Shown here piece after piece: positions 43,860-54,828 of a stretch of 64,000 nucleotides of DNA. The translations under genes were made by a program, and so were the position numbers. The DNA is from Gnetum montanum (Eukaryota > Streptophyta > Gnetopsida > Gnetales > Gnetaceae). Each line of letters starts with the position of its first letter. Positions within the stretch are counted from its first letter, which is position 1. The DNA lies in NCBI GenBank assembly GCA_015680685.1, contig MNCI01034627.1, positions 893,193 to 957,192 of the forward strand, read 5' to 3'. A model generated the notes under the pieces. The model saw nothing but the letters and a program-made list of their open reading frames with translations. It did not search any database and was not told the DNA's origin.

Positions 43860-46187
43860 AGATTAGTTTGCAGGGTGTACTAGGTTGCTTTTGTCCAACA
43901 CCAGCTTTCCCTGGTTGATTAATCTCTGGATGTCATCATGCAACGCCAGAAAGTAGTCCATGTTGTGACCACACTGTTGGTGGTAGTCACAAAACCTGTC
44001 TAGCCGGAAACCCTTAGGAACTGGGGGCTCATTGGGTAGGGCCAGAGAGGGGTTCCTAAGGAGCTTGCAATAGCGTTGATGTCTGTTGATTGCTTCTTGC
44101 AACATTTGCTTGTATTGCATGTGCCCCGTTGCCAATAGCTTCTTCAGAAGTTCTGAAGGCTTGAGAGGCAATGGGGTGTACTTTGAGCAATCTTTACACT
44201 CAAAGTTTGGCCTGGGTTGCGTAGATGTCTCAGGTATGGATGTTGGAGGTTGCGGCATGTTGCCCTGCTTGAGCATGGGGTTAGCTACAAGTACGAATAG
44301 TTTCTTGTTGCTCTTGTTACCGTTGTTACTAGGTCTAGGCTTGGCCTTGGGTGCCACAACGGCCACTATGGTTGTTGGGGCCTTATCCTTGTCCTTCTTT
44401 GTGAATGTGCTTTTGTAAGTAATGTAGGCTGGGTCTTTGCTCGCCTTAGCTGCATTCTATATACTCTTAGTTTGAGCAAAGGCTTAATTGAGAGTGCAAG
44501 GGGCGAGGTAGTACAGTTTAGACTTGATAAAGTCATTCACTATACCCTTAAAGATGGCCAACAAGTGGGCTTCTGTGATGGACTCGTAGATTTCGTTAAG
44601 GGTCACGCTCTATCACTGGATGAACTTCTGGACTAGTTCCAGCGGCTCCTGGTTCATGCTCATCAGCTAGTCTAGCATGATTTTTGGCTTCAATTTGTAC
44701 TTGAAGCGCGTCACGAACTGGGTCAAAAGCTCTTCTAGAGTTGAAATAGATGAGCATGGCAGTGCGCGATACCAATCTAAGGCTCTCTTGACTAGGGACA
44801 TGGCAAAGACACGAATAAGTGTGTGTGGCCATTGTTGCAATAGGAGAGAATCAAAACTAAAGGTGACTAGATGTGCGTTGGGATCTCCCTCCCCATCGTA
44901 CTTCATGAAGTGTGGGAGAGACATCCCTGGGGGTAATGTCAGAGTAGGGATTGCAGGGCTGATGGGGTCATCCTGATAAAAGTCCATGACTTGTACAGTG
45001 TCAGACCCAACAACTTTGAGGTGTTTGATTTCCTTGGTGAGAGTTTGGATAAGCTGGAGCACTTTATCCAAACCCTGCGACAGTGCGGGCAGCTGGGGAA
45101 CTTCTGAGGTAGCGCCCACCTGTGGAATGGTGGGGGTAGCAGCTTGACCCATCGGTGGTACCATTGGGGTAGCCCCCATGAAAGGTGCTGCTTGCACTAT
45201 CCACCACCAGGCAGGTGGTGCTATTGGAGCAGCAACCGTGGTTTGAGCTGCTGGATAGAATGCTTGTGTCTCTGGCAGAGCAAACTATCGCCCCATGTTA
45301 GGTTGTACCATTTGCGGGATTTGGTAGCTTTGAGGGTGAACATAATGAGACATTTGCGATGGTTGTGGAATAGGCAAAGAAGTGAATGGGGTCCACCACG
45401 TGGATGGTCCCAGGCCCTCTATTATGGGTGGAATAGACATGAATGTAGGAATTGACATGGAAGTTGAGTAAGATTGTAAAGAAGGCACAGTGTGAACATG
45501 CGGCAAGGTAGCCATGATTGGTGTGTGATGCACTACATGAATAAATTGATGAATAGTTTGTGGAGGCATAGTCACTAGAAATGAAATAGGGGAATAAGGG
45601 CATTGATACACCAGGAAGGTGACATGGCTACCCATTGCAGTTGTAGTTTTAGGCTATAGGAGCGTAGGCGTGATAACAAAGGAAATAATGAGAGACAATG
45701 GGTTGGCCTAGAAGGACTGGGTAGGAGGGATAGGAATGGGGTTGGTTTGACCTCCCTCATTGGATTGGGAATTGAGTTCCTCTTGTACATCCTGAAAAGC
45801 ATCATCTTGGTTAGACGCCGTGTCTTGTTGCTCCTTAAGCCTAGCCAACTAGATTAGTTAGTCTAGAAGCCTTTGGTTTGTTTATGTCAAAGGTATGGAA
45901 ACACTAGGAGTGGGAACAAATTCCTTCCTGTCGCAGTAAGCGAACTCGAAGCTATGTTTATCTTTGAGTTCGTGTACATCCAAAGGCAAGTTTACCTGAA
46001 CCTTTGCACAGAGGAAGCTATAGCACTCATGTTACTGGTTCAAGCCCTCAGGTCCCCAGTTTTGGATCCTGACGGATCGACGTGTTTCTAGCATTGGGTT
46101 CAGCAATTGTTTGGTACCAGTGATGTCTTGAACCATGATGGGAACCTCCACGTTGAAGGTATTAGCAGTAGTAGTTGTGGAAGCCAT
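43860..46187 (-). pseudogene. gag of element B
   Basis: The ATG at 46187 opens MASTTTTANTFNVEVPIMVQ and an N-terminal domain with CAKVQVNLPLDVHEL, as in A1 and A2. A Pro/Gln/His-rich part follows (45800-45200). The capsid core is in the open piece 45197-44667: VMDFYQDDPISPAIPTLTL, KYDGEGDPNAHLVTFSFDSL, then FAMSLVKRALDWYRALP and a FVTRFKYKLKPK helix. The finger in 44366-43863 reads RLDRFCDYHQQCGHNMDYF, then a DDIQRLINQGKL helix; the last C of CxYHxxxGHxxxxC is F. This is the typical Tat-lineage gag ending. Its reading pieces are the longest of the three gag copies here, suggesting B is a less decayed copy. Confidence 0.85.
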
Positions 46188-46291
46188 TGTTACTAAGCTA
46201 GACAGTTTTGCAAATGCAAAAATTAAGGAAATCAAAGCTAAGTAGTTTTGCAAATGAGAAGAGCAAAAAAGTTGGAAAGCAATAAAAAAGA

Positions 46292-46605
46292 AGGCTTTAT
46301 GTCTTGCAGGGCTCCCGAGGAACCGTTGAGGCAACCGATCTGTACCACATGATGCATAAATAACTGCAAAAGGGTGTTATGTTTACGCTAGTGCACGATA
46401 GGGTATAGAACACACGCAAGGCTACCATAAAAAAAAAGGCAAGCAAACTGGAAATCGAAGGCTTTATGTCCTGTAGGGCTTTCGAGGAACCATTGAGGCG
46501 ATCGATCTACACCGCACGATGTGTAAACAACCACAGACGAGTGTCACATTTACTCTAATGCGTATCAGGGTGTAGAAGGCTTACAAGACTACCATGACAT
46601 GTGGA
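46292..46605 (-). repeat. Tandem duplication in the B leader
   Basis: Two units (46292-46459 and 46460-46605, about 168 and 146 bp) both begin ggctttatgtc and share gaggaacc, ttgaggc and a gatctacacc-type word. The duplication lies between the primer site and the gag ATG. Confidence 0.75.
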
Positions 46606-46618
46606 AAAGGCACCAAAA

Positions 46619-46637
46619 GGCCCTCCTTCTAGCACCA
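46619..46637 (-). promoter_or_regulatory. Primer-site motif of element B
   Basis: The minus strand reads TGGTGCTAGAAGGAGGGCC seven bases after the LTR end at 46645. The same motif follows the A1 and A2 LTRs. It starts with the TGG expected opposite a tRNA CCA end; the tRNA is not assigned. Confidence 0.65.
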
Positions 46638-46644
46638 GAAAAAC

Positions 46645-48191
46645 TGTAGCAATCGAAAATGTCGGTGGCTGGAAAACATCGATGGGTCATCGGCCGCAGA
46701 CAGTCTTGTCCCCGTCTCCGCGGGTGGGCCTTACTGGATGGAATGGAAATGGGGCACCTTGAACGGTCTAGTCAATCAGACAAGGACTTAGTTGGTTTCT
46801 ATATAACCTTTTGTAATGTGTAATTTGAAAATGAGATTGATAGCGCGAAGTAATGCTTGAATGCAGAATAGGCAGAAAACAGTGTTAAAATGCAAATGGT
46901 AAGCAAGAGATAAAGTAAAATGTAGTTAGAAAAGTGCACCGCTTTGAAGCTATGGCCTCACTCTGTCAAGATGGATACAATTGGTTGCACAACGTTGAGA
47001 AGTACAAAGATCCTGAGAGTAATCGAGACGTGTAGAACGAGATAGCTACATGCTCGAATGTGGGCTCAGTCGTTAACAATGCGAAGCACTACCAAGGTGG
47101 TGAAAAAGAATAGAACGAAATGCTAATTGAAATTTCTAACTACTTATAATGTTAAAGAGAAAGATTACAATGCTCAGGGTAACAATGCTAACTTTTTCTT
47201 GTCAGCCAACAAAATTGTTAGTCGACAAGATTGCTAAAAAAAAATAGACTCAAACCCTGGACCTTGATAGTCATTGGGGTATTTATAGGGCCGAGGGCAT
47301 GCAAAAGATGCGATTTGGATGCCATGTGCCCTGGGCTTGTGCTGACCTGTCTATGTTGCACGTGCCTGCATGACCATTGGGTGAGCCTGCCACGCCATAA
47401 TTACAAAACTACCACATCGTAATTACGTTGTTAGAGCAATGATGTAATTAGGTGAGGTGCATTAAGCTCACGTAACCACTTGCCATGTCTTGCCATGCTT
47501 TGTAGCATAGCATGTTTGGCATAGTGTGGCATCTTGTTACGCTGTGCTACGCTACGCAGTGTAGCGTAGCGTAATCGTCAATTTGAAGCAAAAAATCTGC
47601 GTTGTGTCCCGTTGCATGTGTTGGGAACCTTTGCAGTGTTGTGACTACTGGATGTAGATTTGCTACACTATGCTACGCTATGTAGTGTATCATAGTGTAG
47701 CAGCTATTCTTAGCCGCAAAAACGTTGCCAATCTGCAAACTTTATCTTTTGGACTGTGAAGTTTGCGATCTTGCTGATCCTTCCCTTTGAGATACCTTTT
47801 GTCAACTTCCGTAGAATTGCTATGCCTCACTGCACCATGTAGCTTAGAGTAGTATAGCAGCAAACATGACCTAATTTTGGCCAAGTTCGTCGCTTTCTGA
47901 CAGAAGAAGACATTGCCGAAGGACTTAGAGTCCGGCAAGTGGATTGGTCGTCTAGCTTTTGCTACGCTATGTGGCATAGCGTAGCGTAGCACTGTGCTTC
48001 TACAAAAATCTTCTGAAGTTTGCTATGCTACATGGCGTAGCATAGTGTATCAAGGCTCCTTAACTTAGAAGACTTGCCGGAGCAGATAGTATAAACTTCA
48101 GAGCATTGATCTCCTGAAGAACTGCCGTAATGCTGTGCAAATTGCAAAGGCCTGGTGAAGCAAGGATGTCTTCAAATTTTGGGGTGTTTCA
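46645..48191 (-). repeat. 5' LTR of element B
   Basis: This 1,547-bp LTR pairs with 22893-24413. The TATA box is at 47287-47280 on the minus strand. The same word palindromes are present in U3 but carry point changes. The right TSD copy AAAGG follows at 48192-48196. Confidence 0.88.
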
Positions 48192-48196
48192 AAAGG

Positions 48197-48905
48197 CCCC
48201 TCCCAATTAGCTAGAACTTGTCCACATGCTCATAAATAGCCTTAAGGACTAGGTCTTCTTCTTTGATCTTTTGATTATTTTGGTCATGACGATGTTGTTG
48301 ATTTTTCCTCTCTAGATATCATTCAATGTGAGTAAGCATCTATATCCATTACTCTTCCATTGAATCAGGTTGAAGGTACATGTCTCCTTGAATAGCTCAT
48401 TGTTGATGATGTTAGATAGAGTAACTATGAGTGATGAAACCTTCAATTCAAGAGTCCAAAAAACTTTAGATCCATAAACTAGGCTATACAGGATGCTACT
48501 AGTTACTGTTTGAAAGGTAGTGCAATAGGCCCAAAGTACATGGATGAGCTCCTCATGCCACTTGCATTTGGTATTTTTTAGCATCTTTTTAATTAAGTTT
48601 ATGATGGACTTGTTGCTAGATTCAACTTGTCCATTGGCTTGAGGGTAGTATGGTGATGAAAAGGAGTGTTTAATGCCTAGGTCTTGATAAAAGGCTTGCA
48701 TTTCTGAGCTACTAAATTGTGGTCCATTATCTGTAACTATGGTCAAAGGTATGCTAAAAAATGATACTATGTTATCCAATATTAATCTATAAACTTGTTG
48801 AGATGTCATCTTCCTTAGGGAAATACCCTTAACCTAATTTTTAAACTACTCAGTTGCAGTGATGATAAAGCTATGCCCTATAGGAGACTTAGGCATTATA
48901 GGTCA
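48197..48905 (-). pseudogene. Integrase of element C, right part
   Basis: The open stretch 48809-48312 reads IVTDNGPQFSSSEMQAFYQ, FSSPYYPQANGQVESSNKSI and KWHEELIHVLWAYCTTFQT, the second D, the E-bearing helix and the following helices of the gypsy DDE core. Upstream, GHSFIITATE is present, but the text then jumps at about 48905 to RNase H-spacer sequence, so the zinc domain is deleted. The C-terminal ANWEGPF at 48215-48197 ends at the B insertion and continues at 22892. Nothing else interrupts the core in this piece. Confidence 0.85.
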
Positions 48906-49930
48906 AATAATAGGCCTGTGGAGATTCATCGTGCTTTAGGTAAAACTTGATATTGTCATACCATTTCTTTTAAGGAATGGTATTAACAATGTCGAGGGAG
49001 ATGTTGGTGTTCTATGTGATGGGAATAACATAGTTATTGGTTAAGGAAAGTAACTTACTAAAAAAATTGGACGTTACACTTACGACTAAGGTTATAATGA
49101 CATCAACTAATGTGTTCTCAATTTAAGGTATATGTTGGATACCAAAGTTTGTAAATTTTTACATTAGTTCTTTAGCTAGGTCATAATAAGGTTATAGATG
49201 TTTGGCTTTATAGGTGTAAACCTTAGTTACTTAGTTAATCACAAGTTGTGAATAATCTTTTATCATCATGCATTTGATTCCTTTGTCATAGGCTATCATC
49301 ATTCATCTGATTAATATTTCATGCTTTGCCATATTGTTGGTACATGGGAATTAAAATCATAAGAAAAGAGTTGGATTACACCAAAAGGCAATGTTATGAT
49401 GACAATAGTATTGGCCCCATGGTAGTTAAGGCTCCATGAAAGTGCATGATAGCCTCATAGTCCTTTTATTCCTTGTTAATAATGTTGACATGATCATCAA
49501 GGAATTTAGGATCTATGGTTGTATGATCTTTCACTAGGAAAATTGTGAGCTATGATGCTATAGCGTGACCTTTCATTAAAGCTTGAGAGATGTAATGTAG
49601 GTCAAATGTAGTTGTTATGGCTTTCCAATAGGCTATTGAGCTACTTTCATAAATGTTGGTTGTTATTGATTTAAGCACATTATCTTTGCAAATGAGATTT
49701 ACTTGGTTCCTAAAGAGGTAGGGTCTATACTTCTTCAATGAGAAGACTAGGGCTAGACAATACTTTTTCACTTTAGTGTATCTAGTCTCATAGATAATTA
49801 ATGCATGGCTTAGGAAGTATACCAACATCTTTACTCCATCATCTCATTTTTGATAGAGTAGAGAGACAATAGAAATGTTAGAGATTGCAAGGTAGATGTA
49901 AAAAGGTTTATCATTTTGTGGTGAATAAAC
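48906..49930 (-). pseudogene. RNase H segments of element C
   Basis: As in D, two RNase H-type parts lie between RT and integrase. 49828-49550 has a KKYCLALVFSLKKYRPYLF stretch, NLICKDNVLKSI and SSSIAYWKAITT, the end of the RT-linked RNase H. 49450-49050 is the second, Tat-type RNase H, poorly preserved; its end HIPxIENTLVDVIITL is visible near 49110. A spacer to 48906 precedes integrase. Confidence 0.65.
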
Positions 49931-50900
49931 CATGGGTAGTTACACCAACTCTTCCTTAAGATTTTCAAAGGCTTCTTGGCATTGAGCCATCCACTCATAG
50001 TGAACTCCTTTTTTAAGCAAGTGTTGCATGGATTGTAATTTATCCATAAGCCATGAGAGAAACCTATGGATAAACTATAATATACCTTATAGTCCTTGAA
50101 GATCCTTAAGGTTAGTTGGTACTACCAAATTGGTTATGACCTTAAACCTATGAGGATTGACACATATTCTTGCTTTAGATGGGACAAAGCTAAGCATCTT
50201 ACTAGTTTTGACGCCAAAGACACACTTCTTAGGATTATGCCTAAGTTCATATTTAAGGCATCGTTTAAGCACTAGGTCAAGGTCATGCATGTGGTCATTG
50301 GCCATTTTAGATTCAATTACTATGTCATCCACATAATCATTAAGTAACCCTAGAATGTAATCACTAAAGATATATGTCATTTCTTGTTGATAGATTGCAC
50401 CTAAATTATTTAGAATAAAGAAAATCATGGTGTAGCAAAAGGTTCCCCAATATGTCATGAAGGTCATGCAAAGTTGATGCTCTGGGCAAATCCTAACTTG
50501 GTTGTATCTCAAGAACCCATCCATGAAGAATACTAAGGCATGTCCAGCCATAGTATTGATAAGTTGGTCAATACTAGATAAAGGGAAATCATCTTTAATA
50601 GTCATCTTATTCAAGTCTTGGAAATCAATACAGATATGTATAATCTTATTTTTAGGGACTACCACTATGTTGGACACCTAATCTACATAGTCGATAGCTC
50701 GAATGAAACTAGCTGAATACAATTTCATGATGTCATCACGGACTAGGGCTAAATTTGGTCTAATCTTGTGAACCTTTTGCTTAAGTGGGTTAATACTAGG
50801 GTCAAGTATGATGTTATGTTACACTAGGCATGGGTTAGGACTTGAAATTTCTTCATATGACCAAGCAAAGGCCTTAATGTTATCTTGGAGGACCTTGGTA
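49931..50900 (-). pseudogene. Reverse transcriptase of element C
   Basis: The open piece 50677-50087 (196 codons) contains most of the fingers and palm: VVPKNKIIHICIDFQDLNK, DDFPLSSIDQLINTMAG, FMDGFLRYNQVRICPEHQL and LLNDYVDDIVI, with catalytic YVDD at 50335-50324, then NPKKCVFGVKTSK. The thumb continues in broken frames to about 49990. The pre-RT linker is at about 50870. Compared with B it is full length; compared with D it is more intact. Gypsy RT would copy the element RNA. Confidence 0.88.
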
Positions 50901-52227
50901 ATGTCTTGACCCTATTGAGGTTCCAATGAGGAACTTAATTTTAGTGCTTTCTCCTTACCATTGTGTGTTGTGATAGGAACCTCAACTAGAGAGTATTCTA
51001 TAAAACTTTTAGCCTTAACATCAAGGATTTTAGCTAGGTATTCTTGCCATTAAAGAGGATTTTCTATAGTGGCTATGTGATCGACTAGGCTCGTAGGCTT
51101 AATATCTAAGTAATTGAGGTCGATGAATTGTTCAATAGTACTATGAGGTCCACTTCAGCACAAAGGCAAATTGAATTGCTTCTAGGTGTTCATACCCCAA
51201 TCTCACACATCAACCATAAGCTCATTAAGTAACACCTATATGATAAAATTATTAAATAATGTCAAAACAATGTAAAGTACTCTAGTAATAATGCATAGAG
51301 AAGCTAAAACACATTACATTAGTGATCAAATAAGGTTGAAACATGGTTAATAAAGGTTATAAGAGGTAGGTTAAAATACGTAGGATGAAACAAATGCAAA
51401 ATAGTATAAGATGAGGCAAAATGATGGTTGAATATGATCAAATGATGGTTGAGAATCATCCAATAATGTCAAGCAAGGTCAAAGCATGGTCAATAGAGGC
51501 CATAATAGATAAGTTAAGGTAAATAAGCTAAACAAAAGATCAAATAACATGGAATGAAGCCAAAAGAAAGCCAAAAGATGACAACTGGGGATAAATGATG
51601 GCCGAGCCCAATCAAATTATGTTGAGAAGGTCAAACAAGGTCATACCAATGTCCAACAACATTAACTAATGTCAAATCAAGTCAACTAAGGATCAAATGG
51701 TGTCAAATGATAGAGACATGATGGAACAAGGACAAATGATGTGAGAATAAAGGAAATACATCCAAATGACACCAAATGAAATGACAATGAAGGTAAATAA
51801 TATGTAACAAGCTCAAATCAAGTTAAAACACAATGGAACAAGGTCAAATCAGTTAAGGTAGAAAACATATGATAAAAAATGATCAACATTGGTTAATTAG
51901 GATAACATTTTACTAGATTTAGGCATTAGTGGATAATGGTGAGAGGCTCCAAGATCATTAGAAGAGTTTGAACACTTGTGGAGGTCATTATAAGCTTGGT
52001 TGAAGGTAAAAATGAGGCCTTTCTGAGAAAGTACATTGGAACACACAAAAAATACATTAGCTAGTGTATTTTTTAGGCTTCAATGTATCTTTTGTAAAAT
52101 GTGATTTCCATGTTTCTTATAGCTAGTTTTGGAATTATAATGAATTGAATTGAAAATTTAGTGGACTAGGAATGAATATTGATCAACTTTGATATTGATT
52201 TGATTCCCTACAGGCCCCAAATGCTAT
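50901..52227 (-). other. Pre-RT linker and low-complexity spacer of C
   Basis: 50901-51230 is the decayed linker before RT. 51240-52020 is a run of imperfect aaggtcaaa/aatgatgg words, the counterpart of 6250-6430 in D. A perfect 10-bp-arm palindrome (AAAAAATACA / TGTATTTTTT) is at 52047-52074. The antisense gene expected from D and B is not visible; this end of C is cut off. Confidence 0.45.
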
Positions 52228-52426
52228 TTATGACTGGCAAGGTAGCCCTACACCCAACCATATGAATCACAAATCATTCACATGTGATTCAATCAAATTC
52301 CATGGACTTTTATAGTTTCTAGTGCACTAGTCTTCTAGGAAGTAAACTTTATGTTGAGGATGTTTGTTGTCTTCCCAACTACACTTGTGCAACAAACGTC
52401 CTCAACATTAGTCTTCCCAACGAGGT
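52228..52426 (-). repeat. Inverted LTR fragment of family F
   Basis: The plus strand TGACTGGCAAGGTAGCCCTA followed by CACCCAACCATATGAATCAC is the complement of the F LTR end (58834 leftward) and of 420-500. The fragment breaks off at 52426 where A2 begins. It includes a 17-bp-arm hairpin (52353-52369 / 52390-52406, one mismatch). Confidence 0.6.
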
Positions 52427-53849
52427 TGAAACACCACTAATTTTAGCCTAACACTATGAAATGAGAATAATTCATAGCCTTTTGAGCTTTTGGGAGGCAA
52501 AAATTTGACTAAGGCATGGAACTCACACTGGGTTTGTCAAGCTGGGCTTGCCCTCAGCGTGAGCAACTCCAACGACTTTAAGATCAAGTCAAAGATAGTC
52601 CGATCTAAGGGTGCAAGGAATCTTCATAAGGCCATTGTTGTCCACTTCAAATTTCAAGATTTGGGAGTTTAGATTTTGGGCCAGATTGCAGAAATTTTCT
52701 TAGAAACATTGAGGTCATGCTCAGGTCACACTGGCAACATGCGTCCAGTGTGAGTACTGATCACGCCCAGCATGAACAAACTCCAAGAGCCTCAAAACCA
52801 AGTCAAAATGGTCTGACTTCGAAGGTGCAAGTCATCCTTAAGGTCCATTGATGATTACTTCAAGTCCTAGCCTCCAGAATTCCACACTTCAGGTCTAAAA
52901 TCACAAATATTTTGTTACTCATGCTAAGGTCACGCTCAGCTCATGCTGCCAATGTGAGCCTAGCGTGAGCTACCAAAGGTGGCTCAAATCAAGGCACACC
53001 CAAGCTTAGTTTTCAACATGCAGTTTACTCTCAGGGTCAACCACAGTCAGGAAATTTTTGCACTCAAAGAAAAGGTTTCAAAGATCAAAAATTGGTGTGA
53101 AATGCATCATTTTCATCTTACTCATGTTGAGGTGACGCTCAAATCATGTTCAGCTCATGTTGGCAGCATGAGTCCAGCATGAGTACTAATCACACCCAAT
53201 CAAAAACATGCCAAATACATGCTAAGGACACGCCAAGACAAAATAAACTCACGTTGGAAGCTTTTGTAAAATAAAAATACCTCAAACAACCACAAAACCA
53301 CTCACATCAGCACTTTGCAGTAGTCAATCCATGGATCGAGAAGTTCCAAATGAAACAGAGTTGATTTCTCTTATTGTAGACTATCATTTTTATTGTAAAT
53401 TTTCACTATTTGTGAGCTTGTCAGGCTCTTACGATTCAAATTGTATCTGCTTCTATGGGCACAAGCTAGCTTGCATAAGCCAATACACACTATAAGATAC
53501 AGTGCACCCGATCATGAACGTAGCTTGCCTATGCATGTCCAAGTCACACGTAGCTGTCCATGAAACACCTATCACATGATTCGTTTCCTTCTCATCTCTC
53601 AGCCTTTGATCTCATCCATGAATTCCACACCCGAGCCTAGCCAAACCTTATAAATGCCCCATCCATTCACATAAATGGGGTTGGAAATTTTGGAAGTTGA
53701 TGGCTTTGGGAGCATCGACTAGTAACTTTGGACGCTTAGGAAAATGTGACTCCTAGCATCTAAGCACCTGTAAACACATCATCCCAGGGCTTAGCGCTTG
53801 ACTTGTCATCCACACACGCAACTACACTTTGACTGGTGCACATTCTTGT
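52427..53849 (+). repeat. 5' LTR of A2, left part
   Basis: U3 has at least three units of about 200 bp (marks near 52715, 52920, 53120) carrying words such as GGTCACGCTCAGCTCATGCT and CAGCGTGAGC, inverted relative to each other. A TATA box TATAAATG is at 53649-53656. tttgactggtgcacatt just before the F insertion equals 27311 and 35215 in A1. Confidence 0.8.
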
Positions 53850-54690
53850 TGATGGGACGTTATATCACATGGGCCGTGATATCGCGTACACGATATTGCA
53901 TCCCTCGTGATATCGCATCCTCCCCTGCGATATCACGTACTCGATATTGTGGTGCACCATCATATCTATAAATAAGAGATAGCTCTCCCTTATTTCATCA
54001 TCCTAAGCTAGACAGTAGGGAAACTGTGGTAGATTGATCACTCCAGAGATAGAATATTTTCCATGTGCCCGTAGTAGGAGTCCTAAAGTGAATGGATCTT
54101 TATTCGAGCAAACATTATACCTGAACACAAGTTTGTGTACGGCAATAAAGACGAGCTTCTTGGATAAACCTTGCAGTGCATGGAATAGGCTAATTAGGAT
54201 TTTATTTATTGTTATTTATTACTTATTATTTTTTATTTTTTATTTACTACTTTCTCTTTCAATCCTTCTCTCCTAGTTAAGTGCCTCAGTACGACCACTT
54301 CGAGCATGTGCATTACGCGTGGTGATCCCAGCAACGACTAGCGTTTGGTAGCCATGGTTGCATCGGTTCAGGGTGTGTACAGTAAGTGGGAACGGATGTT
54401 GATGCTAGGTAATTTAGACTTAGTTCATTAGTTAGAGTTAGGAATTAGTCTCTCTACCCTTCAATTCAGTAGCATAGGAGATAAAACACAAAAATACTAT
54501 AAAAATCATATACGTCGGACTTACTTAACCATACACCGTGACAACTACAAGTAAGTCTGGGAAGACAATGAATGATTAACCCTAAGTGTTCCATGGGCGT
54601 GTAGGCACTGAGTCTCCGGAGTTCAACTAGATCGTGCATGCTATGCTTGTATTCGTATGGTTGAGTGTAGGGGTATCTCGCCACTCATCA
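53850..54690 (+). repeat. 5' LTR of element F
   Basis: The 5' end has a cluster of GATATCGCG/CGTGATATC words (53875-53945) that can pair with each other. TATA box TATAAATA at 53967-53974. A second partial relative lies at 1-503, and an inverted one at 52228-52426. Confidence 0.9.
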
Positions 54691-54691
54691 T

Positions 54692-54709
54692 TGGCGCCGT
54701 TGCCGAGGA
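54692..54709 (+). promoter_or_regulatory. tRNA-Asp type primer site of F
   Basis: TGGCGCCGTTGCCGAGGA one base after the LTR is, with one change, complementary to the 3' end of plant tRNA-Asp (CCCCGGCAACGGCGCCA). This primer is known from the Athila branch of plant gypsy elements. Confidence 0.85.
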
Positions 54710-54828
54710 CTAAGTGTTTGTGCGCTGAATAGAACATAGGATATCACTCACATCGTTGGGAGCCTAAACGAACCTTTGGGTTAAAAGAAAATTTATATAA
54801 CGGTAAACTAGCACACCGATAAATAACA

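Larger units (their letters stand above)
22893..48191 (-). mobile_element. Gypsy (Tat-like) element B, split by A1
   Basis: This is an LTR retrotransposon on the minus strand. Its plus-strand ends are TGTAGC and TGTTTCA, and it is flanked by AAAGG on both sides. Without the nested A1 (25509-35584 plus one target copy) it is about 15 kb. Order on the minus strand: 5' LTR, primer site, duplicated leader, gag, TTAAACTAG repeats, an antisense spliced gene, more repeats, pre-RT linker, deleted RT, RNase H tail, integrase, repeats, 3' tail, polypurine tract, 3' LTR. No protease is seen and the RT lacks YVDD. The two RNase H end segments and the gag finger place it in the Tat/Ogre-like branch. Confidence 0.88.

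Noticed and set aside
44086-44418. 110-codon plus-strand frame
   Set aside because: It is the complement of gag of B, where the finger and linker motifs are on the minus strand.
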